Shown: one piece after another, positions 17,187 through 27,117 of the stretch
Numbering within the stretch: position 1 is the first letter of the stretch
How the letters are laid out: the number at the start of each line of letters is the position of its first letter
Source of the DNA: Spirosomataceae bacterium TFI 002
GTDB taxonomy: Bacteria; Bacteroidota; Bacteroidia; Cytophagales; Spirosomataceae
DNA: 64,000 bases
Reading direction: 5' to 3'
Assembly (NCBI GenBank): GCA_900230115.1
Contig: LT907983.1
Coordinates: 186,001-250,000 of the forward strand
Notes under the pieces: generated by a model
Databases searched by the model: none
The model's input: only the letters and a program-made list of their open reading frames with translations
What the model was told of the DNA's origin: nothing
Translations under genes and position numbers: made by a program

Positions 17187-18461
17187 ATGAAAAATCTAAC
17201 TCTTTTCTTATTTGCAATGCTACTCACTTTCAACCTAGTAGCACAAGAAACAATTCTTCATTGCGGATCCATTTTTACCAAAGATGGAAACTTGCAAAAT
17301 CGCAAGTCTATAGTCCTCGATAAGGACAGAATTGTTTCAGTTGAAGACGGTTTTGTAACTAAACCCAATGCCAAAATAATTGATCTCAAAAACAAAACAG
17401 TACTACCAGGATTGACAGATATGCATGTGCACCTTGAAGGTGAGACAAGCAAAAACCAGATTGCCAAGCGTATGAGCATGAATCCTGCAGATATCGCTTA
17501 CGAGGCCCAAAATCATGCTAAAACAACCCTAATGGCTGGTTTCACGGCAGTTCGTGACCTAGGAGGATCAGGAGTAAATATTTCACTTCGCAATGCCATT
17601 AACCAAGGATTAGTTGATGGGCCTCGGATTTTTACTTCAGGAAAAACCATTGCCACAACTGGCGGTCATGGTGACCCCACCAACGGATGGAGAAACGATA
17701 TTAGCTTTCCTACGGATATGAGTGATGGTGTAGTAGATAGCTACGATGAAGCAAAAAAGGCAGTTCGTCAGCGTTACCAAGATGGTGTAGATTGCATCAA
17801 AATAACTGCTACTGGAGGTGTTCTTAGTATTGCCAAAAATGGTAAAGGCCCTCAATTTAAGATGGACGAGCTAGCAGGAATAATTGAGACTGCAAAAGAT
17901 TATGGTTTTCATGTGGCAGCACATGCCCACGGTGCTGAAGGTATGAAAAGGGCATTAAGAGCTGGTGTTACCACAATAGAGCACGGTTCATTAATGGACG
18001 AAGAAGCCATGTCACTTTTTGTAGAAAAGGGAGCATACTTAGTACCAACAATCATTGCAGGTAAAACTGTAAGTGATTCAGCTAAAGTAAAAGGATATTA
18101 CCATCCTTTGGTTGTTCCCAAAGCCATTGAAATAGGTGATCAAATCCAAGGAACCTTTGCTAAAGCTTATAAAGGTGGAGTAAAAATTGCCTTTGGTACT
18201 GATGCTGGAGTTTTTATCCATGGAAATAATGCCAAAGAATTTCAATACATGCATGAGGCAGGAATGCCTATGAAAGAGGCTTTGCTTTCTGCTACAGTAA
18301 CGCCTGCCAAAATCTTGAAAATGGAAGATGACATGGGTAGTTTAGATGCTGGGAAATATGCAGATATCATCGCAGTAGAAGGAAATCCGCTTCTAGACCC
18401 GAAAGTATTAATGAAGGTAGACTTTGTAATGAAAGGTGGAGTAGTTTATAAAGGAAATTAA
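17187..18461 (+). CDS. Secreted amidohydrolase, prolidase/imidazolonepropionase-like
   Basis: The 424-residue protein has a signal peptide ending LVAQ and an amidohydrolase TIM barrel. Visible metal ligands are H80 and H82 (DMHVH), the carbamylated-Lys candidate K205 (CIKITATGG), H246 (AAHAHGAEG), H266 (TIEHGS) and D339 (FGTDAG). This pattern fits the PF01979 subgroup that includes Xaa-Pro dipeptidases and related peptidases. Predicted to act in the periplasm, perhaps on peptides that feed amino-acid catabolism. It starts 42 bp after the ALDH gene and may be part of the same transcript. Confidence 0.85.
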   Translation: MKNLTLFLFAMLLTFNLVAQETILHCGSIFTKDGNLQNRKSIVLDKDRIVSVEDGFVTKPNAKIIDLKNKTVLPGLTDMHVHLEGETSKNQIAKRMSMNPADIAYEAQNHAKTTLMAGFTAVRDLGGSGVNISLRNAINQGLVDGPRIFTSGKTIATTGGHGDPTNGWRNDISFPTDMSDGVVDSYDEAKKAVRQRYQDGVDCIKITATGGVLSIAKNGKGPQFKMDELAGIIETAKDYGFHVAAHAHGAEGMKRALRAGVTTIEHGSLMDEEAMSLFVEKGAYLVPTIIAGKTVSDSAKVKGYYHPLVVPKAIEIGDQIQGTFAKAYKGGVKIAFGTDAGVFIHGNNAKEFQYMHEAGMPMKEALLSATVTPAKILKMEDDMGSLDAGKYADIIAVEGNPLLDPKVLMKVDFVMKGGVVYKGN

Positions 18462-18535
18462 GTAATAGTTTCCTGTTTATAAGAGCTCAAACACAGATTA
18501 ACACTTTTGTAAATCTTTCATAAGTATAAACCTAA

Positions 18536-18573
18536 AAAGCCTCTTTCTTCAAAATGAATTGAAAAAAGAGACT
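18536..18573 (-). terminator. Probable terminator of the rplU-rpmA operon
   Basis: On the minus strand an imperfect 13-bp stem (AGTCTCTTTTTTC with GAAGAAAGAGGCT, two mismatches or wobble pairs) is followed by TTTTTAGG, 25 bp after the rpmA stop. Confidence 0.65.
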
Positions 18574-18597
18574 CTTAAAATATTCTTTTTCTAGAAC

Positions 18598-18858
18598 TTA
18601 AGCTTCTGCTTGAAGTACGTGAACGAATGACTTTCCTTCGCGACCTTTCTTAAAAGTTACGATTCCATCAGTCAAAGCAAACAAAGTATGATCTCTTCCA
18701 AGACCTACATTTTGTCCTGGATTGTGCTGAGTACCTCTCTGACGAACCAAGATATTACCAGCTACTGCTGCTTGTCCACCAAAAAGTTTAACTCCAAGTC
18801 TCTTACTCTCCGACTCACGTCCGTTTCTAGAACTACCGACTCCTTTCTTATGTGCCAT
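18598..18858 (-). CDS. rpmA: 50S ribosomal protein L27
   Basis: The 86-residue protein begins [16 protein letters not shown] and contains [14 protein letters not shown]-type and [10 protein letters not shown] motifs, the hallmarks of bL27. Its basic N-terminus reaches the peptidyl-transferase centre. It does not carry the cleavable N-terminal extension known from some Firmicutes. It follows rplU by 36 bp in the usual operon order and ends near a probable terminator. Confidence 0.98.
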   Translation of the reverse strand: MAHKKGVGSSRNGRESESKRLGVKLFGGQAAVAGNILVRQRGTQHNPGQNVGLGRDHTLFALTDGIVTFKKGREGKSFVHVLQAEA

Positions 18859-18894
18859 TGTATTATGAAATTTTAATCTTCTTGAATAAATAAA

Positions 18895-19206
18895 TTAAGC
18901 TACGATATCACTAATCATCACTTTTGTCAAATACTGACGGTGACCATTTTTTCTTACGTAACCTTTTCTACGCTTTTTCTTGAAGATGATTACTTTCTCA
19001 CCTTTCAAGTGTTCTACTATTGTGCCTTTTACTGAAGCACCTTTTACTGTGGGAGCACCTACGGTGACTGCACCATCATTATCAACAAGCATTACCTTGT
19101 CGAATACAAGCTCAGCGTTCGCGTCTCCCTCCAACCTATTGGTGAAGATTGAGCGACCCTTTTCTACTTTGAATTGCTGGCCTGCGATCTCTACGATTGC
19201 GTACAT
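18895..19206 (-). CDS. rplU: 50S ribosomal protein L21
   Basis: The 103-residue protein begins MYAIVEIAGQQFKVEKG and contains the conserved FKKKRRKGYVRKNGHRQ region typical of bL21, which contacts 23S rRNA. First gene of the rplU-rpmA operon. A near-consensus Bacteroidota promoter lies about 40-70 bp upstream on the minus strand. Confidence 0.98.
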   Translation of the reverse strand: MYAIVEIAGQQFKVEKGRSIFTNRLEGDANAELVFDKVMLVDNDGAVTVGAPTVKGASVKGTIVEHLKGEKVIIFKKKRRKGYVRKNGHRQYLTKVMISDIVA

Positions 19207-19243
19207 GTGAATGAACTTTATTATTGTTTACAAAATTGAGGTG

Positions 19244-19274
19244 CAAAATTAGTTCTTTATTCTTTAATATCAAA
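19244..19274 (-). promoter_or_regulatory. Strong Bacteroidota-type promoter of rplU-rpmA
   Basis: Read on the minus strand, TTTG (19274-19271) is followed after 19 bp by TAATTTTG (19251-19244), an exact match to TTTG-N19-TAnnTTTG. The rplU ATG at 19206 gives a leader of about 30 bases. It is the best promoter match found in the window. Confidence 0.8.
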
Positions 19275-19421
19275 TGCTTGAGTTGATAATATTCATTTTA
19301 TAAACCCACAACCAAACACTTTTAGTTAAAAGTTCGATATTGAAGGTCAAAGCGGCATTCTATTGAAGTACCGTTTTCATTGAACTTTCCACTTTCAACC
19401 TAAATCACCTACTTTTGTCAC

Positions 19422-19820
19422 ATGGAAGTTTCAACCCCGGCAATTCTATTTTCTACGATTTCACTTTTGCTATTGGCATTTACTAATCGATATCTCGCTA
19501 TGGCCAATTTAATTAGGGGACTTCATAAGAAATTTAAAGAGGAAGGAACGAAGGATCCACGACTTGTCCCACAAATTAAGCTTCTTTTGAAACGTTTAAA
19601 ACTAATTCGCAACATGCAGATAATAAGTATTTTAAGTTTATTATTCAGTGCCGTTTCAATGCTTTTTTTGTTTCTCAAAGAAGAGGAAATAGGGATTATG
19701 ATTTTCGGAGCTGCGATAGGTCTATTAATACTATCTCTAGTTATTTCCGTGATTGAAATAACAATGAGCAATGAGGCAATTAAAATTGAACTAAGTGACA
19801 TGGAAGAATATTTGAAATAA
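19422..19820 (+). CDS. DUF2721 family membrane protein
   Basis: The 132-residue protein starts with STPAILFSTISLLLLAFTNRYLA, the family's characteristic first helix, and has two more hydrophobic helices at about 65-85 and 90-112. A basic stretch (HKKFKEEGTKDPRL) lies between the first and second helices. The function of the family is unknown. A TACTTTTG box ends only 4 bp before the ATG, so the message could be nearly leaderless. Confidence 0.8.
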   Translation: MEVSTPAILFSTISLLLLAFTNRYLAMANLIRGLHKKFKEEGTKDPRLVPQIKLLLKRLKLIRNMQIISILSLLFSAVSMLFLFLKEEEIGIMIFGAAIGLLILSLVISVIEITMSNEAIKIELSDMEEYLK

Positions 19821-19877
19821 CACATCTGAACCTAAAAGTTATTTTTGGGTTTTAAATCTCTACCCGTTCAAAACTAT

Positions 19878-21011
19878 ATGTTCAAATCTTTCTTGAAATT
19901 TATGTTAGTCAGTATTCTAGGAATTATCGGTATCATAGCGTTGATCGCCGTATTGTTTGTCAACTTAAGTCCACAGTTTGGGGGAAAACATAGCTCAGAA
20001 GCCAAAGCTAGATATGCCAAATCAGGGATTTATAAAGAAGGAAAGTTCCTTAACCAAATTCCAACCGATATGTCAATGGATTTTGCTTCTTTAGTCAGCA
20101 TAACTAAAGACTTTATCAAAGGAGTTCCAAATTCTGCACCCGATTTCGAGGTTCCTATTCACAAAGTTGATTCACTTGACCTTACAAAAAAAGACACGAT
20201 TACCAAGCTAATTTGGTTTGGTCATTCTGCTTTTTTGTTGCAAATGGACGATAAAAATATTTTAATTGATCCAATGCTCGGAAATGTACCCTCTCCGCAC
20301 CCATGGTTAGGAAAGGGACGGTATCAAAAAGAACTACCCATTGAAATTGAACAACTTCCAGTTATTGATGCCATTATCATTTCACATGACCATTACGATC
20401 ATCTAGATTACGGTTCAATTCAGAAATTGAAAGCCAAAACTAAAACGTTCCTCGTGCCATTAGGCGTAGGGGCTCATTTTGAAGCCTGGGGTGTTCCAAA
20501 GGAAAATATCCATGAACTAAACTGGTGGGATGAAATCAAACTTGATAATATTAAATTAGCCTTTACCCCTTCTAGGCACTTCTCTGGCAGAGGAATGGGC
20601 GATAGATTCTCTACTTTATGGGGCTCATGGGTGATCACAGGCAGCAAAGACAACATCTATTTTAGTGGAGATGGTGGTTATGGCCCTCATTTTAAGGAAG
20701 TCGGCGAAAAATATGGACCTTTTAACTTTGCAATGATGGAATGTGGCCAATACAATGAAAAATGGGCTGATATCCACATGATGCCTGAAGAAACAGTACA
20801 AGCAGCAATAGACGTTAAATCAGAGTTATTTATGCCCATCCACTGGGGATCTTTCACACTTGCTTTACACTCATGGACTGATCCAGTCGAAAGAGTAATT
20901 GCAAAAGCTAACGAACTACAAATGCCAATCTACATCCCGCGAATAGGTGAAGAGATTATTATTGGAAAAGAAATGCCTAGATCTAAAGTTAAATGGTGGA
21001 TCAAACAATAA
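19878..21011 (+). CDS. Membrane-anchored metallo-beta-lactamase-fold hydrolase (NAPE-PLD/UlaG-like)
   Basis: From the ATG at 19878 the product has 377 residues (an upstream TTG is less likely). An N-terminal membrane helix (about 8-30) is followed by a metal-dependent hydrolase domain with the zinc motif SHDHYDH (H170, H172, D174, H175), a later CG/H region (MMECGQYNEKWADIHMMPEE) and MPIHWGSF near the C-terminus. This layout fits NAPE-hydrolysing phospholipase D-like and L-ascorbate-6-phosphate lactonase-like proteins. Probably periplasmic and membrane-tethered; the substrate is unknown. Confidence 0.85.
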   Translation: MFKSFLKFMLVSILGIIGIIALIAVLFVNLSPQFGGKHSSEAKARYAKSGIYKEGKFLNQIPTDMSMDFASLVSITKDFIKGVPNSAPDFEVPIHKVDSLDLTKKDTITKLIWFGHSAFLLQMDDKNILIDPMLGNVPSPHPWLGKGRYQKELPIEIEQLPVIDAIIISHDHYDHLDYGSIQKLKAKTKTFLVPLGVGAHFEAWGVPKENIHELNWWDEIKLDNIKLAFTPSRHFSGRGMGDRFSTLWGSWVITGSKDNIYFSGDGGYGPHFKEVGEKYGPFNFAMMECGQYNEKWADIHMMPEETVQAAIDVKSELFMPIHWGSFTLALHSWTDPVERVIAKANELQMPIYIPRIGEEIIIGKEMPRSKVKWWIKQ

Positions 21012-21187
21012 TTCAATAATTGAGCTTAATTTGATATATCACAGATATTTGAATAAAAAAAAATGATTGGAATACTTATTTAGCGGTATCATATAGTCCA
21101 AATAAAAAATTGTTAATATAAATGTGTCTTTCATCACTTATATTAGTCAAAGAATTAGCACTCCCATACAATTATTTGTAAAAACCT

Positions 21188-24100
21188 ATGAAAAGAATTC
21201 TATTTTCGTTTTTCTTCCTTGTTCCGTTTATCACTTTCAGCCAAGCTGACACGCCTTTTAGTTGTGAGGCATTTGGTTACCTTTTCCAAAACAATCCTAC
21301 TGACGTCGTTCAAGTAGATTTACAAACTGGTACAGCAACAGTTGTTGCTAACAACCTATTTGGAGAAGATGTATCATCTGGCTACAATCGAGCTGACAAT
21401 TACATATGGCTGATCGGAAAAAAAACAGGTGACCTCCTCAAGGTTGATAAAAACTGGGCCTTTACAAGATATGAGGATACTAATTTACCAAAAGGCCTTT
21501 ATGTAGCAGATATTGATGCGAATGGCATATTTTACTTGTACAAAGGCAGTACAACAATTTATAGGTATGATTTAAATACTACCATTCCGACCCAGTTATC
21601 TTCATTAAACACAACGAAAACTAGTATTGCTGATTTTGCGGTAAGCCCTATAGATGGTTTTATTTATGGTGTTGAAAAAGATGGTGATGTCTTCAGGTTT
21701 AACCCAGCAAACGGAAATCGAACTTTTATGGGTCGAGTAGCAAGTCTTGATAATCAAACTTACGGTGCTGTGTACTTTGATGGTAGCGGAAACTTGTATC
21801 TAAATGGAAATAGTAACGGGAAAATTTTTCAGATAAGTCATAATTCTTTAACCTCAGGTTCTCCTACGGCTTCGGCTGTATTCTTTTCGCAAGCAACGAA
21901 ATCAGGAACAAATGATGGAGCTCGTTGTGCTGACGCCCCTTTGTGTAAAGTTGGAAACACTGCACCTACATTGAGTGCTACAACTTTAGAAAATAGTTGT
22001 ACTTCTACCACTGCTAACTTATCAACGATAACCACCAACAACACGCCAAACGGAACTACATTAACTTGGCACAGTGGTAGCCCCACAACGAATGCAAATA
22101 AGCTTTCCAACTTAAATGTAGGAACTGCGGGGATATATTATGCCACTTTTTATGATGCAACAAACGACTGCTATTCTGCTGCCAGTACACCATTTACGGT
22201 CACAATAAATCCAATACCTACAACTCCTACAGGAGCTACAGTAGATAAAAGTAATATCTGTATTGGAGAATCTATTAGCTTGTCGGCATCTTGTTCAATA
22301 GGTACAGTACGATGGTATGCTAATGGTAGTTTTATTGGAAACGGATCCCCTTTAGCTCAAAGCCCTACAATTAATACAAATTACACCACGACTTGCCGTT
22401 CTACTTCACCTACGTGTGAAAGCAATACGGCAACTCCTATATCAGTTACAGTAAACGCAATACCAACTCCACCAACGATCAGTGCGGGAAATACAAGAAT
22501 ATGTGATGGAAATAGTACTACATTAACCGCTACTGGTTGTACAGGTACAGTGACTTGGTCAAATGCCAAAACAGGTATTAGTATTTCTGAAATGCCATCG
22601 ACAAACACAACTTATACAGCAACTTGTACGAGTAGTTCAAATTGTACTAGCGGAAATAGTGCTCCAGTAGAAATAACTGTAATTACCGGTACTGGTACTA
22701 CAATCTCTATCGACAATGCTACAATTTGTGATGGTGAAACTGCCAACTTAAGTATGGACAATTGCTCAGGAACAATAAATTGGTTTGTAACAGGCAGTGG
22801 AACTGTGATAGGAACAACAGCAACTTTAGCTGTATCGCCTAGTTCATCTACAACCTATAACGGTACCTGTGATGGAAATCCTGCACTAAATTGCTCTTCA
22901 ACCACAAGTTCTAATGATATTGTTGTTAATGTAAATAGCAAACCAACCGCACCTACGACGTCTATTACTGGAAATTCAACTATCTGCTCAGGGGAGAGCA
23001 CGACATTGGCTGCAAGTGGTTGTGCTGGCGGGACTATTTTTTGGTCTAACTCAAGCACAGGTCCAAGTATTACGGTAAGCCCAGTTATTGGCACAAATAC
23101 CTATAATGCAATATGTACTATTAATGGTTGCTCAAGTGATGCGAGCAATAGTGTCGATGTGATTGTAAAAGCTATTCCAAATGCTCCAACTAGTGTAGTG
23201 GATGAGGAAATATGCTCAGGTGATGAGACATTTTTAAGTGGGAGTTGTGCTGCTCCAAGTGTTTTAGTGTGGTACAGAAACTCAGCCCTAACAAATCTGG
23301 CAATTTTACCAGAAAGCCCTAATAATAGTCGTAGTTATAGAGCAGTTTGCGTTGATGGTACTTGTGTAAGCTCTATTACACAAGCAAGAGTAGAAGTAAC
23401 AGATAGACCAGTTGCACCTACGAGCCTATCAGCCTCCCCTGCTGTTATTTGCTCGGGAAAAGAATCTGAATTAACTGCCAACTGTGCTACTGGCAATTTG
23501 ACTTGGTTCAGTGATAACACTCTAAATACTATAGTTCCATCTTCTGTTGTTAGTCCTTCAAGCACTACAATTTACTACGCTTCTTGTGTTAACGGAGAAT
23601 GTAAAAGCGATCCAGAAAATGTCACCGTAACAGTAAACACATCACCTACTACACCAACTGCATTGAGTACCTCTTCAAGCATTTGTTCTGGTGTCCCAAG
23701 TAATTTAGTAGGAACATGTCCAGCAAGCAGTACAATTCAATGGTACAATACAGTTATAGACCCAAGTACTCTTTTAGGAACTGGAAGTCCGCTTTCAGTT
23801 TCACCAACAGAAACTACAACCTACAAAGCAACTTGTAAAGACGATGGTAATAGTTGTGAAAGTCTAGCTAGCACTGGAATTCAATATACACTCGTAAATG
23901 CACCAGCCCAACCTACAAATGTTGTGGCAAGTCCTTCGGCAATTTGCTCTGGACAATCAAGTACGCTAACAGGCGACTGTACCACTGGTACCTTGACTTG
24001 GTATAGCGACTCAGGATTAAATACAGTAAGTGGATCAACAGTTAGCCCAAGTGCTACAACAACGTATTATGGTTCATGTGTACTAAATGGTTGTAAAAGT

Positions 24101-27100
24101 CCTTCTCAAAGCGTAGAAATACAAGTAACTACAACTCCTACTAATCCTACTGGGGTGGGTGCGAGCAACACTGATATTTGTCAAGGAGAATCAACTACAT
24201 TAAACGCATCATGTGCAACAGGAAGTGTTATATGGTATAGCGATGTAGCTCTTACCTCTATCGTTGCGAACATAGTAAGCCCAGCAGTTACATCAACTTA
24301 TTACGTAGCTTGTGTAGATGGTGCTTGTAAAAGTGCTTCAACCAGCTTGGAAATAACTGTAACTCCAACACCTAATACTCCAACAAGTGTTCAAAGTGAC
24401 AAAACAAGAATTTGTGAAGGTGAATCGGCAACATTAAGTGCTTCTTGTGCAAGCGGCACCTTGGCTTGGTACACTAATGAAGGACTCACAACTGCACTCG
24501 CTAATACAACAATAAGCCCGTCAACAACTACGACATATTATGCTGTTTGTGAAAGTGGAGCGTGTCAAGGGTCAAGTGTACCATTTACACAAGAAGTAAA
24601 TCCTAAACCAGCTAAACCAACGATAACCCCAGCTAGTAGAGACCTGTGCCTTGGCTTTTCAGTAACATTGACTGCTTCAGGTTGTGAAGGAGATATTTTG
24701 TGGTCTACTGGAGCTACTACAGTTTCAATTTTAGAGACGCCAACTGAAACAACAGATTATACAATTAGCTGTACGAATGCAAACACAGGATGTGTCAGTG
24801 ATGTCAGTGACATTACTAAAATCTCAGTAGTGTTGCCTCCACCAAACCCAAGTATCACAACTGACAAGTCAAATATATGTGTGGGAGAAACGGTTTCACT
24901 TTCTGCTAATAATTGTGGTGGAACTATTAGTTGGTTCGAAACTGGAAACGTTACTGAAATTGGAACAGGTAGTCCATATACTGTTAACCCTACTTCTAAT
25001 ACCAGTTATACAGCCACTTGCACCGAAGTTAGCATGCCTGCAGCCGTTGCTCTAGAATGTGAGTCTCGTAGTGCAGTTCCTATTGCTGTTAACGTAACTC
25101 CTCTACCTAGTGCTCCTACAGTTTCTTCAACGGACCTAAATATATGTGTAGGAGAAGCTACAACACTCACTAGCACAGATTGTGTGGGTGGTGTAATATC
25201 TTGGTCTAGTGGACAAACAGGAACGAGTATTACTGTTAGCCCATCTACCAACACAACTTATAGTGCAAAATGTATTGTCAATGGTTGCGAAAGCCCTAAT
25301 TCTAACGATTTACAAGTAATTGTAACCCCTATTCCTACAGCACCTACTAATTTGACAGCAACTGCGATTTGTGCGGGAGAAAGCAGCACATTAGCTGGAA
25401 CGTGTACTTCTGGTACATTAACTTGGTATAGTGACGCGACTTTAACTACCGCTGCAAGCTCACCTGTGAGCCCAACTAGTTCAAACAATTATTATGCTAC
25501 ATGTATACAAGATAATTGCGAAAGCCCTAGTGCATTCGTTAATGTAATTGTTACACCAACTCCAAGTTCTCCTACTGGAGTATCGGCAAGCCCAGCAACC
25601 GTTTGTGCCAATGTAAGAACAGAATTGCTAGCTACTTGTGCTTCTGGCGAAGTAAAATGGTATGAAGAATCGACTTTAATAACAGATCTGGGAAGTACAA
25701 TACTGAACCCAACTACTAGTATTACATATTACGTTTCTTGTGTAAACGGAACTTGTAAAAGTACTGGAGTTGCTCAAGCAATCACTGTAAACCCACTTCC
25801 TAGTGCACCTACATTAAGTGCAACGGCAACAACAATTTGTCAAACATCCCCAACAACAATTACTGCTAGTGGATGTACAGGTTCTGTTTTGTGGTCCAAT
25901 TCCGAAACCACTGCTTCAATAACTGTTACACCAATTTCTACCACTCAATATACCGCGATCTGTACTGATGCAAATTCATGTTCAAGTACAAATAGCACAC
26001 CTATTGAAATCATAGTTGTTGTACCTCCAGATGAACCAACGATATCCGCTGTATCTACTTCCATATGCCTTGGAACTAGTACTAATTTAGAAGCAACTAA
26101 CTGCACTGGAACTGTAAATTGGTATTTGGATGATGCTAGCTCTAGCTTTAGCTCACTTGCAACAATTTCAGTTAACCCTACAGTAACAAGTTCATACTAT
26201 GCAATTTGCGAAAGCTCAAGTGGCACTAGTTGCCCTTCAATAGCATCTGAAGAAATAATTATTGAAGTCAAATCCAATCCTACAATTACTGATGTTGTAA
26301 CGCCTATTTGTAATAATGCTGCTGCCTCCTTTTTAGCTTTTTCAACAATTGACGGATCGCAAAGTAATATTAGTGTCTCAAATGCCTTAAGTGCAACTTT
26401 TGATAGTGACGGAAGATTTGGTGACAACAGAGCTGTATGGGTAGTTGAAAATATTCCTAATAATACCACATTCACGGTTGATGTTACCGAAAGCGGCTGT
26501 ACCACTAGCAAAAACTACAGCACAGTTGATTGTAGTGCAAGTGCCTCGTATCCACTGGACTTATTGTTATTCACAGGAAAATCAACAAGTGAAGGAAACA
26601 TTTTAGAATGGGTTGTAGCCAATGAAGTAGGTGTTAATAAGTTTGAAATTCAGAAAAGCAATGATGCAATTGAATTTAGAAAAATTGGAACTGTACAATC
26701 AATAAATAGTACAGATTATCATTCTTATTCCTTCGTAGATCCTAATCCATATCCACAAAATAACTATTACAGATTGATCAGTTATGATTTAGATGGTACT
26801 ACTAGTTCTTCTAAAATTATTAATATCAAGAACACAGGCTTAGAGAAATTCGAATGGAATGTATATCCAAACCCTATTCATTTAGATGAAAGAACTATCT
26901 ATATTTCTACCAATGGCATCGAGGAGATCAAAAGCATTCAGTTATTTAATATTAGAGGTGAATCCTTAAATTTTGAACAACAAGAAAGCACTGACAACAC
27001 GATACCTTTGAGAGTTGGAAGCTTGAATCCAGGAAGTTACTTTATCAAAATAATTACTGACAAGTCGAACAATACTAAAAAGCTTATTAAATCGAACTAA
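21188..27100 (+). CDS. Giant secreted adhesin-like protein with ~17 Ig-like repeats and T9SS sorting domain
   Basis: The 1970-residue protein has a signal peptide (to about residue 19), an N-terminal propeller-like domain (about 20-250, DUF6923-like: NPTDVVQVDLQTGTA, GFIYGVEKDGDVFRF), one divergent linker domain, then about 17 Ig-like units of 75-90 residues (about 330-1720). Each unit reads P-x-x-P-T...ICxGES...C...W(Y/S)...SP(S/T)xTTTYxAxC...C and carries three or four cysteines, so disulfides are likely. A linker and a C-terminal type A sorting domain (WNVYPNP...GSYFIKI, last ~80 residues) mark it for type IX secretion and surface attachment. Role in adhesion or gliding is inferred. Confidence 0.92.
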   Translation: MKRILFSFFFLVPFITFSQADTPFSCEAFGYLFQNNPTDVVQVDLQTGTATVVANNLFGEDVSSGYNRADNYIWLIGKKTGDLLKVDKNWAFTRYEDTNLPKGLYVADIDANGIFYLYKGSTTIYRYDLNTTIPTQLSSLNTTKTSIADFAVSPIDGFIYGVEKDGDVFRFNPANGNRTFMGRVASLDNQTYGAVYFDGSGNLYLNGNSNGKIFQISHNSLTSGSPTASAVFFSQATKSGTNDGARCADAPLCKVGNTAPTLSATTLENSCTSTTANLSTITTNNTPNGTTLTWHSGSPTTNANKLSNLNVGTAGIYYATFYDATNDCYSAASTPFTVTINPIPTTPTGATVDKSNICIGESISLSASCSIGTVRWYANGSFIGNGSPLAQSPTINTNYTTTCRSTSPTCESNTATPISVTVNAIPTPPTISAGNTRICDGNSTTLTATGCTGTVTWSNAKTGISISEMPSTNTTYTATCTSSSNCTSGNSAPVEITVITGTGTTISIDNATICDGETANLSMDNCSGTINWFVTGSGTVIGTTATLAVSPSSSTTYNGTCDGNPALNCSSTTSSNDIVVNVNSKPTAPTTSITGNSTICSGESTTLAASGCAGGTIFWSNSSTGPSITVSPVIGTNTYNAICTINGCSSDASNSVDVIVKAIPNAPTSVVDEEICSGDETFLSGSCAAPSVLVWYRNSALTNLAILPESPNNSRSYRAVCVDGTCVSSITQARVEVTDRPVAPTSLSASPAVICSGKESELTANCATGNLTWFSDNTLNTIVPSSVVSPSSTTIYYASCVNGECKSDPENVTVTVNTSPTTPTALSTSSSICSGVPSNLVGTCPASSTIQWYNTVIDPSTLLGTGSPLSVSPTETTTYKATCKDDGNSCESLASTGIQYTLVNAPAQPTNVVASPSAICSGQSSTLTGDCTTGTLTWYSDSGLNTVSGSTVSPSATTTYYGSCVLNGCKSPSQSVEIQVTTTPTNPTGVGASNTDICQGESTTLNASCATGSVIWYSDVALTSIVANIVSPAVTSTYYVACVDGACKSASTSLEITVTPTPNTPTSVQSDKTRICEGESATLSASCASGTLAWYTNEGLTTALANTTISPSTTTTYYAVCESGACQGSSVPFTQEVNPKPAKPTITPASRDLCLGFSVTLTASGCEGDILWSTGATTVSILETPTETTDYTISCTNANTGCVSDVSDITKISVVLPPPNPSITTDKSNICVGETVSLSANNCGGTISWFETGNVTEIGTGSPYTVNPTSNTSYTATCTEVSMPAAVALECESRSAVPIAVNVTPLPSAPTVSSTDLNICVGEATTLTSTDCVGGVISWSSGQTGTSITVSPSTNTTYSAKCIVNGCESPNSNDLQVIVTPIPTAPTNLTATAICAGESSTLAGTCTSGTLTWYSDATLTTAASSPVSPTSSNNYYATCIQDNCESPSAFVNVIVTPTPSSPTGVSASPATVCANVRTELLATCASGEVKWYEESTLITDLGSTILNPTTSITYYVSCVNGTCKSTGVAQAITVNPLPSAPTLSATATTICQTSPTTITASGCTGSVLWSNSETTASITVTPISTTQYTAICTDANSCSSTNSTPIEIIVVVPPDEPTISAVSTSICLGTSTNLEATNCTGTVNWYLDDASSSFSSLATISVNPTVTSSYYAICESSSGTSCPSIASEEIIIEVKSNPTITDVVTPICNNAAASFLAFSTIDGSQSNISVSNALSATFDSDGRFGDNRAVWVVENIPNNTTFTVDVTESGCTTSKNYSTVDCSASASYPLDLLLFTGKSTSEGNILEWVVANEVGVNKFEIQKSNDAIEFRKIGTVQSINSTDYHSYSFVDPNPYPQNNYYRLISYDLDGTTSSSKIINIKNTGLEKFEWNVYPNPIHLDERTIYISTNGIEEIKSIQLFNIRGESLNFEQQESTDNTIPLRVGSLNPGSYFIKIITDKSNNTKKLIKSN

Positions 27101-27117
27101 AAAAAGAAGACGAAATT

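Noticed and set aside
21838-26511. Several antisense open frames in the adhesin gene, all with similar hydrophobic sequence
   Set aside because: They mirror the Ig-like repeats on the opposite strand (reverse reading of S/T-rich repeats) and have no starts or neighbours of their own.
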